DNA of 64,000 bases from Xylocopa sonorina (taxonomy: Eukaryota > Arthropoda > Insecta > Hymenoptera > Apidae): the NCBI RefSeq assembly GCF_050948175.1, contig NW_027490406.1, positions 62,001-126,000 of the forward strand. The letters are read 5' to 3'. Both the position numbers and the translations under genes were made by a program. Position 1 is the first letter of the stretch. Each line of letters opens with the position of its first letter. The notes below the pieces were generated by a model. The model ran no database searches. It was not told the DNA's origin and saw nothing but the letters and a program-made list of their open reading frames with translations. This document shows, piece by piece, positions 1-14,030 of the stretch.

Positions 1-1284
1 TCAAATGAATGTAAGTACGACACTTCCTTGCAAGGAAATAGCGTTTGCAGATGTCTACGTATCGTTGCAATAGAGTTCTTATGATACTTAAAACGCGATA
101 TCGCATCTCATTTCTATGTTTCATGGTAAGGTATAATACGATTTGCGAAGTGTTATTTATTCCTCGGCTACACTTCAAATGAATGTAAATGCGACACTTC
201 TTTGCTAGGAAATAGCGATTGCAGATGTCTACGTATCGTAGCAGTAGAGATCTTATGATTCTTAGAACGCGATATCGCATCTCATTTCTATGTTTCATGG
301 TAAGATATAATATGATTTGAGGAGTGTTATGTATTCCTCGTCTACACTTCAAATGAATGCAAATGCGACACTTCCTTGCAAGGAAATAGCGTTTGCAAAT
401 GTCTACCTATCGTAGCAGTAGTGTTCTAATGCTTCTTAAAACGCGATATCGCATCTCATTGCTATGTTTCATGGTAAGATATAATATGATTTGCGAAGTG
501 TTATGTATTCCTCGTCTACACATCAAACGAATGTAAATGCGACACTTCCTTGCAAGGAAATAGCGTTTGCACATGTCTACGTATCGTAGCAATAGAGTTC
601 TAATGCTTCATAAAACGAGATATTGCATCTCATATCTATGTTTGATGATAAGATATAATATTCATTGCGAAGTGTTATGCATTCCTCGTCTACGATTCAA
701 ATGAATGTAAATGCGACACTTCCTTGCAAGGAAATAGCGTTTGCAGATGTCTACGTATCGTAGCAATAGAGTTCTTATGATTCTTAAAACGCGATATCGC
801 CTCTCATTTCTATGTTTCATGGTAAGATATTATATGATTTGCGAAGTGTCATGTATTCCTCGTCTATACTTCAAATGAATGTAAATGCGACACTTCCTTG
901 CAAGGAAATAGCGTTTGCAGATGTCTACGTATCGTAGCAATAGAGTTCTTATGATTCTTAAAACGCGATATCGCATCTCATTTCTATGTTTCATGGTATG
1001 ATATAATATGATTTGCGAAGTGTTATGTATTCCTCGTCTACACTTCAAATGAATGTAAATGCGACACTTCCTTGCAAGGAAATTGCGTTTGCAGATGTCT
1101 ACGTATCGATGCAATAGATTTCAAATGCTTCTTAAAACGAGATATTGCATCTCATATCTACGTTTCATGATAAGATATAATATTCATTGCGAAGTGTTAT
1201 GCATTCCTCGTCTACGATTCAAATGAAAGTAAATGCGACACTTCGTTGCAAGGAAATAGCGATTGCAGATGTCTACGTATCGTA

Positions 1285-2200
1285 GCAATAGAGTTTATAT
1301 GATCCTTAAAACGCGATATCGCATCTCATATCTATGTTTCAAGATAAGATATAATATTCATTGCGAAGTGTTATGCATTCCTCGTCTACGATTCAAATGA
1401 AAGTAAATGTGACACTTCGTTGCAAGGAAATAGCGATTGCAGATGTCTACGTATCGTAGCAATAGAGTTCTAATGCTTCTTAAAACGCGATATCGCATCT
1501 CATTTCTATGTTTCATGGTAAGATATAATATGATTTGCGAAGTGTTATGTATTCCTCGTCTACACTTCAAATGAATGTAAATGCAACCCTTCCTTACAAG
1601 GAAATAGCGTTTGCAGATATCTACGTATCGAAGCAATAGAGTTCAAATGCTTCTTAAAACGAGATATTGCATCTCATATCTATGTTTCATGATAAGATAT
1701 AATATTCTTTGCGAAGTGCTATGCATTCCTCCTCTACGATTCAAACGAATGTAAATGCGACACTTCCTTGCAAGGAAATAGCGTTTGCAGATGTCTACGT
1801 ATCGTAGCAATAGAGTTCTTATGATTCTTAAAACGCGATATCGCATCTCATTTCTGTTTCATGGTAAGGTATAATATGATTTGCGAAGTGTTATATATCC
1901 GTCGTCTACACTTCAAGTGAATGTAAATGCGACACTTTCTTGCAAGGAAATAGCATTTGCAGATGTCTACGTATCGTAGCAATGGATTTCTGCTGCTTCT
2001 TAAAACGCGATATCGCAACTCATTTCTATGTTTCATGGTAAGATATAATATGATTTGCGAAGTGTTATGTATTCCTAGTCTACACTTCAAATGAATGTAA
2101 ATGCGACACTTCCTTGCAAGGAAATAGCGTTTGCAAATGTCTACCTATCGTAGCAATAGTGTTCTAATGCTTCTTAAAACGCGATATCGCATCTCATTTC
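1285..2200. repeat. Older duplication, copy a (12-monomer offset)
   Basis: About five monomers related to 3,371-4,290 at offset 2,086 bp. Both share GAGTTTATATGATCC, the type C tract, CAACCCTTCC and the 2-bp deletion. They differ at several sites, for example GTAGCAAT against GTGGCAAT, TACAAGG against TACCAGG, and TTTCTTGCAAGGAAATAG against CTCACTTGCAAGGATATAG. This copy also overlaps D1. Confidence 0.78.
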
Positions 2201-2500
2201 TATGTTTCATGGTAAGATATAATATGATTTGCGAACTGTTATGTATTCCTCGTCTACACTTCAAATGAATGTAAATGCGACACTTCCTTGCAAGGAAATA
2301 GCGTATGCAGATGTCTACGTATCGAAGCAATAGAGTTCAAATGCTCCTTAAAACGAGATATTGCATCTCATATCTATGTTTCATGATAAGATATAATATT
2401 CATTGCGATGTGTTATGCATTCCTCGTCTACACTTCAAATGAATGTGAATGCGACACTTCCTTGCAAGGAAATAGCGATTGCAGATGTCTACGTATCGTA
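1476..2500. repeat. Segmental duplication D1, copy a (27-monomer offset)
   Basis: About six monomers repeated at 6,170-7,195, offset 4,694 bp. All diagnostic variants checked are shared: CAACCCTTCC at 1,577, GATATCTACG at 1,615, the 2-bp deletion near 1,855, GAACTGTT near 2,231, GTATGCAG near 2,303 and GATGTGTT near 2,407. The copies part at about 2,500 (GCAGTAGAG here, GCAATAGAG in the partner). No difference was seen inside the block. Confidence 0.85.
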
Positions 2501-5500
2501 GCAGTAGAGATCTTATGATTCTTAAAACGCGATATCGCATCTCATTTCTATGCTTCATGGTAAGATATAATATGATTTGCGGAGTGTTATGTATTTCTCG
2601 TCTACACTTCAAATGAATGCAAATGCGACACTTCCTTGCAAGGAAATAGCGTTTGCAAATGTCTACCTATCGTAGCAGTAGTGTTCTAATGCTTCTTAAA
2701 ACGCGATATCGCATCTCATTTCTATGTTTCATGGTAAGATATAATATGATTTGCGAAGTGTTATGTATTCCTCGTCTACACATCAAACGAATGTAAATGC
2801 GACACTTCCTTGCAAGGAAATAGCGTTTGCAGATGTCTACGTATCGTAGCAATAGAGTTCTAATGCTTCATAAAACGAGATATTGCATCTCATTTCTATG
2901 TTTCATGGTAAGATATAATATGATTTGAGGAGTGTTATGTATTCCTCGTCTACACTTCAAATGAATGCAAATGCGACACTTCCTTGCAAGGAAATAGCGT
3001 TTGCAAATGTCTACGTATCGTAGCAGTAGTGTTCTAATGCTTCTTAAAACGCGATATCGCATCTCATTTCTATGTTTCATGGTAAGATATAATATGATTT
3101 GCGAAGTGTTATGTATTCCTCGTCTACACATCAAACGAATGTAAATGCGACACTTCCTTGCAAGGAAATAGCGTTTGCACATGTCTACGTATCGTAGCAA
3201 TAGAGTTCTAATGCTTCATAAAACGAGATATTGCATCTCATATCTATGTTTGATGATAAGATATAATATTCATTGCGAAGTGTTATGCATTCCTCGTCTA
3301 CGATTCAAATGAATGTAAATGCGACACTTCCTTGCAAGGAAATAGCGTTTGCAGATGTCTACGTATCGTAGCAATAGAGTTTATATGATCCTTAAAACGC
3401 GATATCGCATCTCATATCTATGTTTCAAGATAAGATATAATATTCATTGCGAAGTGTTATGCATTCCTCGTCTACGATTCAAATGAAAGTAAATGTGACA
3501 CTTCGTTGCAAGGAAATAGCGATTGCAGATGTCTACGTATCGTGGCAATAGAGTTCTAATGCTTCTTAAAACGCGATATCGCATCTCATTTCTATGTTTC
3601 ATGGTAAGATATAATATGATTTGCGAAGTGTTATGTATTCCTCGTCTACACTTCAAATGAATGTAAATGCAACCCTTCCTTACCAGGAAATAGCGTTTGC
3701 AGATGTCTACGTATCGAAGCAATAGAGTTCAAATGCTTCTTAAAACGAGATATTGCATCTCATATCTATGTTTCATGATAAGATATAATATTCTTTGCGA
3801 AGTGCTATGCATTCCTCCTCTACGATTCAAATGAATGTAAATGCGACACTTCCTTGCAAGGAAATAGCGTTTGCAGATGTCTACGTATCGTAGCAATAGA
3901 GTTCTTATGATTCTTAAAACGCGATATCGCATCTCATTTCTGTTTCATGGTAAGGTATAATATGATTTGCGAAGTGTTATATATCCGTCGTCTACACTTC
4001 AAGTGAATGTAAATGCGACACTCACTTGCAAGGATATAGCATTTGCAGATGTCTACGTATCGTAGCAATGGATTTCTGCTGCTTCTTAAAACGCGATATC
4101 GCAACTCATTTCTATGTTTCATGGTAAGATATAATATGATTTGCGAAGTGTTATGTATTCCTAGTCTACACTTCAAATGAATGTAAATGCGACACTTCCT
4201 TGCAAGGAAATAGCGTTTGCAAATGTCTACCTATCGTAGCAATAGTGTTCTAATGCTTCTTAAAACGCGATATCGCATCTCATTTCTATGTTTCATGGTA
4301 AGACATAATATGATTTGCGAAGTGTCATGTATTCCTCGTCTACACTTCAAATGAATGTAAATGCGACACTTCCTTGCAAGGTAATAGCGTTTGCAAATGT
4401 CTGCCTATCGTAGCAATAGTGTTCTAATGCTTCTTAAAACGCCATATCGCATCTCATTTCTATGTTTCATGGTAAGATGTAATATGATTTGCGAAGTGTT
4501 ATGTATTCCTCCTCTACACTTCAAATGAATGTAAATGCGACACTTCCTTGCAAGGAAATAGCGTTTGCAAATGTCTACCTATCGTAGCAATAGTGTTCTA
4601 ATGCTTCTTAAAACGCGATATCGCATCTCATTTCTATGTTTCATGGTAAGATATAATATGATTTGCGAACTGTTATGTATTCCTCGTCTACACTTCAAAT
4701 GAATGTGAATGCGACACTTCCTTGCAAGGAAATAGCGATTGCAGATGTCTACGTATCGTAGCAATAGAGTTCATATGATTCTTAAAACGCGATATCGCAT
4801 CTCATTTCTATGTTTCAAGGTAAGATATAACATGATTTGCGAAGTGTTACGTATTCCTAGTCTACTCTTCAAATGAATGCGAATGCGATACTTCCTCGCT
4901 AGGAAATAGCGTTTGCAGATGTCTAGGTATCGTAGCAATAGAGATCTAATGCTTCTTAAAACGCGATATCGCATCTCATTTCTATGTTTCATGGTAAGGT
5001 ATAATATGATTTGCGAAGTGTTATGTATTCCTCGTCTACACTTCAAATGAATGTAAATGCGACACTTCCTTGCAAGGAAATAGCGTTTGCAGATGTCTAC
5101 GTATCGTAGCAATAGAGTTCTTATGATTCTTAAAACGCGATATCGCATCTCATTTCTATGTTTCATGGTAAGATATAATACGATTTGCGAAGTGTTATTT
5201 ATTCCTCGGCTACACTTCAAATGAATGTAAATGCGACACTTCTTTGCTAGGAAATAGCGATTGCAGATGTCTACGTATCGTAGCAGTAGAGATCTTATGA
5301 TTCTTAAAACGCGATATCGCATCTCATTTCTATGCTTCATGGTAAGATATAATATGATTTGCGGAGTGTTATGTATTCCTTGTCTACACTTCAAATGAAT
5401 GCAAATGCGACACTTCCTTGCAAGGAAATAGCGTTTGCAAATGTCTACCTATCGTAGCAGTAGTGTTCTAATGCTTCTTAAAACGCGATATCGCATCTCA

Positions 5501-6200
5501 TTTCTATGTTTCATGGTAAGATATAATGTGATTTGCGAAGTGTTATGTATTCCTCGTCTACACATCAAACGAATGTAAATGCGACACTTCCTTGCAAGGA
5601 AATAGCGTTTGCAGATGTCTACGTATCGTAGCAATAGAGTTCTAATGCTTCATAAAACGAGATATTGCATCTCATATCTATGTTTGATGATAAGATATAA
5701 TATTCATTGCGAAGTGTTATGCATTCCTCGTCTACGATTCAAATGAATGTAAATGCGACACTTCCTTGCAAGGAAATAGCGTTTGCAGATGTCTACGTAT
5801 CGTAGCAATAGAGTTCAAATGTTTCTTAAAACGCGATATCGCATCTCATTTCTATGTTTCATGGTAAGATATAACATGATTTGCGAAGTGTTACGTATTC
5901 CTAGTCTACTCTTCAAATGAATGTGAATGCGATACTTCCTCGCTAGGAAATAGCGTTTGCAGATGTCTAGGTATCGTAGCAATAGAGATCTAATGCTTCT
6001 TAAAACGCGATATCGCATCTCATTTCTATGTTTCATGGTAAGATACAATATGATTTGCGAAGTGTTATGTATTCCTCGTCTACACATCAAATGAATGTAA
6101 ATACGACACTTCCTTGCAAGGAAATAGCGTTTGCAGATGTCTACGTATCGTTGCAATAGAGTTCTTATGATACTTAAAACGCGATATCGCATCTCATTTC
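2480..6200. repeat. Segmental duplication D2, copy a (29-monomer offset)
   Basis: About 3.7 kb repeated at 7,522-11,243. Shared rare markers include GTGGCAATAG near 3,552, the 2-bp deletion near 3,940, CTCACTTGCAAGGATATAG near 4,021, AAGACATAAT near 4,311, GCCATATCG near 4,441 and GTTGCAATAG near 6,150. No substitution was noticed between the copies before about 11,258, so this is either a very recent event or recently homogenised. Confidence 0.88.
3371..4290. repeat. Older duplication, copy b (12-monomer offset)
   Basis: Partner of 1,285-2,200 and itself contained in duplication D2. The nesting gives a relative order: this 12-monomer event came first, and D2 later copied it to about 8,413-9,332. 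Confidence 0.78.
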
Positions 6201-7195
6201 TATGTTTCATGGTAAGATATAATATGATTTGCGAAGTGTTATGTATTCCTCGTCTACACTTCAAATGAATGTAAATGCAACCCTTCCTTACAAGGAAATA
6301 GCGTTTGCAGATATCTACGTATCGAAGCAATAGAGTTCAAATGCTTCTTAAAACGAGATATTGCATCTCATATCTATGTTTCATGATAAGATATAATATT
6401 CTTTGCGAAGTGCTATGCATTCCTCCTCTACGATTCAAACGAATGTAAATGCGACACTTCCTTGCAAGGAAATAGCGTTTGCAGATGTCTACGTATCGTA
6501 GCAATAGAGTTCTTATGATTCTTAAAACGCGATATCGCATCTCATTTCTGTTTCATGGTAAGGTATAATATGATTTGCGAAGTGTTATATATCCGTCGTC
6601 TACACTTCAAGTGAATGTAAATGCGACACTTTCTTGCAAGGAAATAGCATTTGCAGATGTCTACGTATCGTAGCAATGGATTTCTGCTGCTTCTTAAAAC
6701 GCGATATCGCAACTCATTTCTATGTTTCATGGTAAGATATAATATGATTTGCGAAGTGTTATGTATTCCTAGTCTACACTTCAAATGAATGTAAATGCGA
6801 CACTTCCTTGCAAGGAAATAGCGTTTGCAAATGTCTACCTATCGTAGCAATAGTGTTCTAATGCTTCTTAAAACGCGATATCGCATCTCATTTCTATGTT
6901 TCATGGTAAGATATAATATGATTTGCGAACTGTTATGTATTCCTCGTCTACACTTCAAATGAATGTAAATGCGACACTTCCTTGCAAGGAAATAGCGTAT
7001 GCAGATGTCTACGTATCGAAGCAATAGAGTTCAAATGCTCCTTAAAACGAGATATTGCATCTCATATCTATGTTTCATGATAAGATATAATATTCATTGC
7101 GATGTGTTATGCATTCCTCGTCTACACTTCAAATGAATGTGAATGCGACACTTCCTTGCAAGGAAATAGCGATTGCAGATGTCTACGTATCGTAG
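6170..7195. repeat. Segmental duplication D1, copy b
   Basis: Partner of 1,476-2,500. It begins just right of a GTTGCAATAGAG variant and ends at GCAATAGAGTTCATATG, where the flanking monomers become different. Both breakpoints lie inside monomers and keep phase, as expected for homologous unequal exchange. Confidence 0.85.
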
Positions 7196-7521
7196 CAATA
7201 GAGTTCATATGATTCTTAAAACGCGATATCGCATCTCATTTCTATGTTTCATGGTAAGGTACAATATGATTTGCGAAGTGTTATGTATTCCTCGTCTACA
7301 CTTCAAATGAATGTAAATGCGACACTTCCTTGCAAGGAAATAGCGTTTGCAGATGTCTACGTATCGTAGCAATAGAGTTCTTATGATTCTTAAAACGCGA
7401 TATCGCATCTCATTTCTATGTTTCATGGTAAGATATAATACGATTTGCGAAGTGTTATTTATTCCTCGGCTACACTTCAAATGAATGTAAATGCGACACT
7501 TCTTTGCTAGGAAATAGCGAT

Positions 7522-10500
7522 TGCAGATGTCTACGTATCGTAGCAGTAGAGATCTTATGATTCTTAAAACGCGATATCGCATCTCATTTCTATGCTTCAT
7601 GGTAAGATATAATATGATTTGCGGAGTGTTATGTATTTCTCGTCTACACTTCAAATGAATGCAAATGCGACACTTCCTTGCAAGGAAATAGCGTTTGCAA
7701 ATGTCTACCTATCGTAGCAGTAGTGTTCTAATGCTTCTTAAAACGCGATATCGCATCTCATTTCTATGTTTCATGGTAAGATATAATATGATTTGCGAAG
7801 TGTTATGTATTCCTCGTCTACACATCAAACGAATGTAAATGCGACACTTCCTTGCAAGGAAATAGCGTTTGCAGATGTCTACGTATCGTAGCAATAGAGT
7901 TCTAATGCTTCATAAAACGAGATATTGCATCTCATTTCTATGTTTCATGGTAAGATATAATATGATTTGAGGAGTGTTATGTATTCCTCGTCTACACTTC
8001 AAATGAATGCAAATGCGACACTTCCTTGCAAGGAAATAGCGTTTGCAAATGTCTACGTATCGTAGCAGTAGTGTTCTAATGCTTCTTAAAACGCGATATC
8101 GCATCTCATTTCTATGTTTCATGGTAAGATATAATATGATTTGCGAAGTGTTATGTATTCCTCGTCTACACATCAAACGAATGTAAATGCGACACTTCCT
8201 TGCAAGGAAATAGCGTTTGCACATGTCTACGTATCGTAGCAATAGAGTTCTAATGCTTCATAAAACGAGATATTGCATCTCATATCTATGTTTGATGATA
8301 AGATATAATATTCATTGCGAAGTGTTATGCATTCCTCGTCTACGATTCAAATGAATGTAAATGCGACACTTCCTTGCAAGGAAATAGCGTTTGCAGATGT
8401 CTACGTATCGTAGCAATAGAGTTTATATGATCCTTAAAACGCGATATCGCATCTCATATCTATGTTTCAAGATAAGATATAATATTCATTGCGAAGTGTT
8501 ATGCATTCCTCGTCTACGATTCAAATGAAAGTAAATGTGACACTTCGTTGCAAGGAAATAGCGATTGCAGATGTCTACGTATCGTGGCAATAGAGTTCTA
8601 ATGCTTCTTAAAACGCGATATCGCATCTCATTTCTATGTTTCATGGTAAGATATAATATGATTTGCGAAGTGTTATGTATTCCTCGTCTACACTTCAAAT
8701 GAATGTAAATGCAACCCTTCCTTACCAGGAAATAGCGTTTGCAGATGTCTACGTATCGAAGCAATAGAGTTCAAATGCTTCTTAAAACGAGATATTGCAT
8801 CTCATATCTATGTTTCATGATAAGATATAATATTCTTTGCGAAGTGCTATGCATTCCTCCTCTACGATTCAAATGAATGTAAATGCGACACTTCCTTGCA
8901 AGGAAATAGCGTTTGCAGATGTCTACGTATCGTAGCAATAGAGTTCTTATGATTCTTAAAACGCGATATCGCATCTCATTTCTGTTTCATGGTAAGGTAT
9001 AATATGATTTGCGAAGTGTTATATATCCGTCGTCTACACTTCAAGTGAATGTAAATGCGACACTCACTTGCAAGGATATAGCATTTGCAGATGTCTACGT
9101 ATCGTAGCAATGGATTTCTGCTGCTTCTTAAAACGCGATATCGCAACTCATTTCTATGTTTCATGGTAAGATATAATATGATTTGCGAAGTGTTATGTAT
9201 TCCTAGTCTACACTTCAAATGAATGTAAATGCGACACTTCCTTGCAAGGAAATAGCGTTTGCAAATGTCTACCTATCGTAGCAATAGTGTTCTAATGCTT
9301 CTTAAAACGCGATATCGCATCTCATTTCTATGTTTCATGGTAAGACATAATATGATTTGCGAAGTGTCATGTATTCCTCGTCTACACTTCAAATGAATGT
9401 AAATGCGACACTTCCTTGCAAGGTAATAGCGTTTGCAAATGTCTGCCTATCGTAGCAATAGTGTTCTAATGCTTCTTAAAACGCCATATCGCATCTCATT
9501 TCTATGTTTCATGGTAAGATGTAATATGATTTGCGAAGTGTTATGTATTCCTCCTCTACACTTCAAATGAATGTAAATGCGACACTTCCTTGCAAGGAAA
9601 TAGCGTTTGCAAATGTCTACCTATCGTAGCAATAGTGTTCTAATGCTTCTTAAAACGCGATATCGCATCTCATTTCTATGTTTCATGGTAAGATATAATA
9701 TGATTTGCGAACTGTTATGTATTCCTCGTCTACACTTCAAATGAATGTGAATGCGACACTTCCTTGCAAGGAAATAGCGATTGCAGATGTCTACGTATCG
9801 TAGCAATAGAGTTCATATGATTCTTAAAACGCGATATCGCATCTCATTTCTATGTTTCAAGTAAGATATAACATGATTTGCGAAGTGTTACGTATTCCTA
9901 GTCTACTCTTCAAATGAATGCGAATGCGATACTTCCTCGCTAGGAAATAGCGTTTGCAGATGTCTAGGTATCGTAGCAATAGAGATCTAATGCTTCTTAA
10001 AACGCGATATCGCATCTCATTTCTATGTTTCATGGTAAGGTATAATATGATTTGCGAAGTGTTATGTATTCCTCGTCTACACTTCAAATGAATGTAAATG
10101 CGACACTTCCTTGCAAGGAAATAGCGTTTGCAGATGTCTACGTATCGTAGCAATAGAGTTCTTATGATTCTTAAAACGCGATATCGCATCTCATTTCTAT
10201 GTTTCATGGTAAGATATAATACGATTTGCGAAGTGTTATTTATTCCTCGGCTACACTTCAAATGAATGTAAATGCGACACTTCTTTGCTAGGAAATAAGC
10301 GATTGCAGATGTCTACGTATCGTAGCAGTAGAGATCTTATGATTCTTAAAACGCGATATCGCATCTCATTTCTATGCTTCATGGTAAGATATAATATGAT
10401 TTGCGGAGTGTTATGTATTCCTTGTCTACACTTCAAATGAATGCAAATGCGACACTTCCTTGCAAGGAAATAGCGTTTGCAAATGTCTACCTATCGTAGC

Positions 10501-11243
10501 AGTAGTGTTCTAATGCTTCTTAAACGCGATATCGCATCTCATTTCTATGTTTCATGGTAAGATATAATGTGATTTGCGAAGTGTTATGTATTCCTCGTCT
10601 ACACATCAAACGAATGTAAATGCGACACTTCCTTGCAAGGAAATAGCGTTTGCAGATGTCTACGTATCGTAGCAATAGAGTTCTAATGCTTCATAAAACG
10701 AGATATTGCATCTCATATCTATGTTTGATGATAAGATATAATATTCATTGCGAAGTGTTATGCATTCCTCGTCTACGATTCAAATGAATGTAAATGCGAC
10801 ACTTCCTTGCAAGGAAATAGCGTTTGCAGATGTCTACGTATCGTAGCAATAGAGTTCAAATGTTTCTTAAAACGCGATATCGCATCTCATTTCTAATGTT
10901 TCATGGTAAGATATAACATGATTTGCGAAGTGTTACGTATTCCTAGTCTACTCTTCAAATGAATGTGAATGCGATACTTCCTCGCTAGGAAATAGCGTTT
11001 GCAGATGTCTAGGTATCGTAGCAATAGAGATCTAATGCTTCTTAAAACGCGATATCGCATCTCATTTCTATGTTTCATGGTAAGATACAATATGATTTGC
11101 GAAGCTGTTATGTATTCCTCGTCTACACATCAAATGAATGTAAATACGACACTTCCTTGCAAGGAAATAGCGTTTGCAGATGTCTACGTATCGTTGCAAT
11201 AGAGTTCTTATGATACTTAAAACGCGATATCGCATCTCATTTC
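7522..11243. repeat. Segmental duplication D2, copy b (with private single-base indels)
   Basis: Matches 2,480-6,200 at an offset of 5,042 bp up to about 9,858. After that the match continues, but with private one-base changes: one lost at 9,859, one gained at 10,297, one lost at 10,524, one gained at 10,895 and one gained at 11,105. Substitutions remain almost absent. Indels without substitutions suggest base-calling or assembly error here rather than true divergence. Confidence 0.85.
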
Positions 11244-11699
11244 TATGTTTCATGGTAAGGTATAATATGATTTGCGAAGTGTTATGTATTCCTCGTCTAC
11301 ACTTCAAATGAATGTAAATGCGACACTTCCTTGCAAGGAAATAGCGTTTGCAGATGTCTACGTATCGTAGCAATAGAGTTCTTATGATTCTTAAAACGCG
11401 ATATGGCATCTCATTTCTATGTTTCATGGTAAGATATAATACGATTTGCGAAGTGTTATTTATTCCTCGGCTACACTTCAAATGAATGTAAATGCGACAC
11501 TTCTTTGCTAGAAATAGCGATTGCAGATGTCTACGTATCGTAGCAGTAGAGATCTTATGATTCTTAGAACGCGATATCGCATCTCATTTCTATGTTTCAT
11601 GGTAAGATATAATATGATTTGAGGAGTGTTATGTATTCCTCGTCTACACTTCAAATGAATGCAAATGCGACACTTCCTTGCAAGGAAATAGCGTTTGCA

Positions 11700-14030
11700 G
11701 ATGTCTACGTATCGTAGCAATAGAGTTCTAATGCTTCATAAAACGAGATATTGCATCTCATATCTATGTTTGATGATAAGATATAATATTCATTGCGAAG
11801 TGTTATGCATTCCTCGTCTACGATTCAAATGAATGTAAATGCGACACTTCCTTGCAAGGAAATAGCGTTTGCAGATGTCTACGTATCGTAGCAATAGAGT
11901 TCAAATGTTTCTTAAAACGCGATATCGCATCTCATATCTATGTTTCATGATAAGATATAATATTCATTGCGAAGTGTTATGCATTCCTCGTCTATACTTC
12001 AAATGAATGTGAATGCGACACTTCCTCGCTAGGAAATAGCGTTTGCAGATGTCTACGTATCGTAGCAATAGATTTCTAATGCTTCTTAAAGCGCGATATC
12101 GCATCTCATTTCTATGTTTCATGATAAGATATAATATGATTTGCGAAGTGTCATGCATTCCTCGTCTACACTTCAAATGAATGTAAATGCCACACTTCCT
12201 TGCTAGGAAATAGCGTCTTCAGATTTCTAGGTATCGTAGCAATAGTGTTCTAATGCTTCTTAAAACGCGATATTGCATCTCATTTCTGTTTCATGGTAAG
12301 ATGTAATATGATTTGCGAAGTGTTATTAATTCCTCCTCTACACTTCAAATGAATGTAAATGCGACACTTCCTTGCAAGGAAATAGCGTTTGCAGATGTCT
12401 ACATATCGTAGCAATAGAATTCTAGTGCTTCTTAAAACGCGTTATCGCATCTCATTTCTATGTTTCATGATAAGATATAATATGATTTGCGAAGTGTCAT
12501 GTATTCCTCGTCTATACTTCAAATGAATGTAAATGCGACACTTCCTTGCAAGGAAATAGCGTTTGCAGATGTCTACGTATCGTAGCAATAGAGTTCTAAT
12601 GCTTCTTAGAACGCGATATCGCATCTCATTTCTATGTTTCATGGTAAGATATAATATGATTTGCGAAGTGTTATGTATTCCTCGTCTATACTTCAAATGA
12701 ATGTGAATGCGACACTTCCTCGCTAGAAATAGCGTTTGCAGATGTCTACGTATCGTAGCAATAGCTTTCTAGTGCTTCTTAAAACGCGAAATCGCATCTC
12801 ATTTCTATGTTTCATGGTAAGACATAACATGATTTGCGAAGTGTCATGCATTCCTCGTCTACACTTCAAATGAATGTAAATGCGACACTTCCCTGCAAGG
12901 AAATGGCGTTTGCAGATGTCTGCGTATCGTAGCAATAGAGTTCTAATGCTTCTTAAAACTCGATATCGCATCTCATTTCTATGTTTCATGGTAAGATGTA
13001 ATATGATTTGCGAAGTGTTATGCATTCCTCGTCTACGATTCAAATGAATGTAAATGCGACACTTCCTTCCAAGGAAATAGCGTTTGCAGATGTCTACGTA
13101 TCGTAGCAATAGAGTTCTAATGCTTCTCAGAACGCGATATCGCATCTCATTTCTATGTTTCATGGTAAGATATAATATGATTTGCGAAGTGTTATGTATT
13201 CCTCGTCTACACATCAACTGAATGTAAATGCGACACTTCCTCGCAAGGAAATAGCGTTTGCAAATGTCTACCTATCGTAGCAGTAGTGTTCTAATGCTTC
13301 TTAGAACGCGATATCGCACCTCATTTCTATGTTTCATGGTAAGATATAATATGATTTGCGAAGTGTTATGTATTACTCGTCTACACTTCAAATGAATGTA
13401 AATGCGACACTTCCTTGCAAGGAAATAGCGTTTGCAGATGTCTTCGTATCGAAGCAATAGAGTTCAAATGCTTCTTAAAACGAGATATTGCATCTCATTT
13501 CTATGTTTCATGGTAAGATATAATATGATTTGCGAAGATTTATGTATTCCTCGTCTACACTTCAAATGAATGTTATTGCGATACTTCCTCGCTAGGAAAT
13601 AGCGTTTGCAGATGTCTACGTATCGTAGCAGTAGAGTTCTAATGCTTCTTAAAACGCGATATCGCATCTCATTTCTATGTTTCATGGTAAGATATAACAT
13701 GATTTGCGAAGTTTTATGTATTCCTCGTCTACACATCAAATGAATGTAAATGCGACACTTCCTTGCTAGGAAATAGCGTCTGCAGATGTCTAGGTATCGT
13801 AGCAATAGAGTTCTAATGCTTCTTAAAACGCGATATCGCATCTCATTCTATGTATCATGATAAGATATAAAATGATTGCGAAGTATCATGTATCCTCGTC
13901 TACGATTCAAATGAATGTGAATGCGACACTTTCTCGCTAGGAAATAGCGTTTGCAGATATCTACGTATCGTAGCAATAGCTTTCTAGTGCTTCTTAAAAC
14001 GCGATATCGCATCTCATTTCTATGCTTCAT
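11700..14030. repeat. Region 2: diverged monomers, weak higher-order order
   Basis: About 13 monomers that do not line up with a neighbouring block over any long stretch. They mix A and B haplotypes and rare variants, such as ATGCCACAC near 12,186, AGCGTCTTCAG near 12,212, GAAGATTTATG near 13,536 and TTATTGCG near 13,573. A further 2-bp-short TTTCTGTTTC monomer lies near 12,286. Between 13,847 and 13,895 one monomer has lost three separate single bases. The region could be an older or less often homogenised part of the array. Confidence 0.75.

Larger units (their letters stand above)
1..11700. repeat. Region 1: mosaic of long segmental duplications (12, 27 and 29 monomer offsets)
   Basis: Three overlapping duplications account for most of this region: about 1,285-2,200 with 3,371-4,290 (offset 2,086), about 1,476-2,500 with 6,170-7,195 (offset 4,694), and about 2,480-6,200 with 7,522-11,243 (offset 5,042). 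The first is visibly older, with several substitutions, while the other two look essentially identical in substitutions. A TTTCTGTTTC variant, 2 bp shorter than TTTCTATGTTTC, at about 1,855, 3,940, 6,549 and 8,983 explains why the offsets fall 2-4 bp short of whole monomers. From 11,258 the sequence switches to a segment like 5,000-5,250 and then to one like 155-340. Confidence 0.88.

Noticed and set aside
1231..1250. CENP-B-box-like CTTCGTTGCAAGGAAAT in some monomers
   Set aside because: The first eight bases match the human CENP-B box (TTCGTTG), but the essential CGGG half is absent and only about 10 of 17 positions agree. The usual monomer has CTTCCTTG, so even the TTCG is a minority variant. 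No support for CENP-B binding.
10999..11202. Short plus-strand open frames (also 17,184-17,417, 32,222-32,425, 44,056-44,265)
   Set aside because: Each one spans a one-base gain or loss in the repeat (11,105, 17,335, 32,296, 44,148) that shifts the frame past the usual plus-strand stops. They are indel artefacts of satellite sequence.
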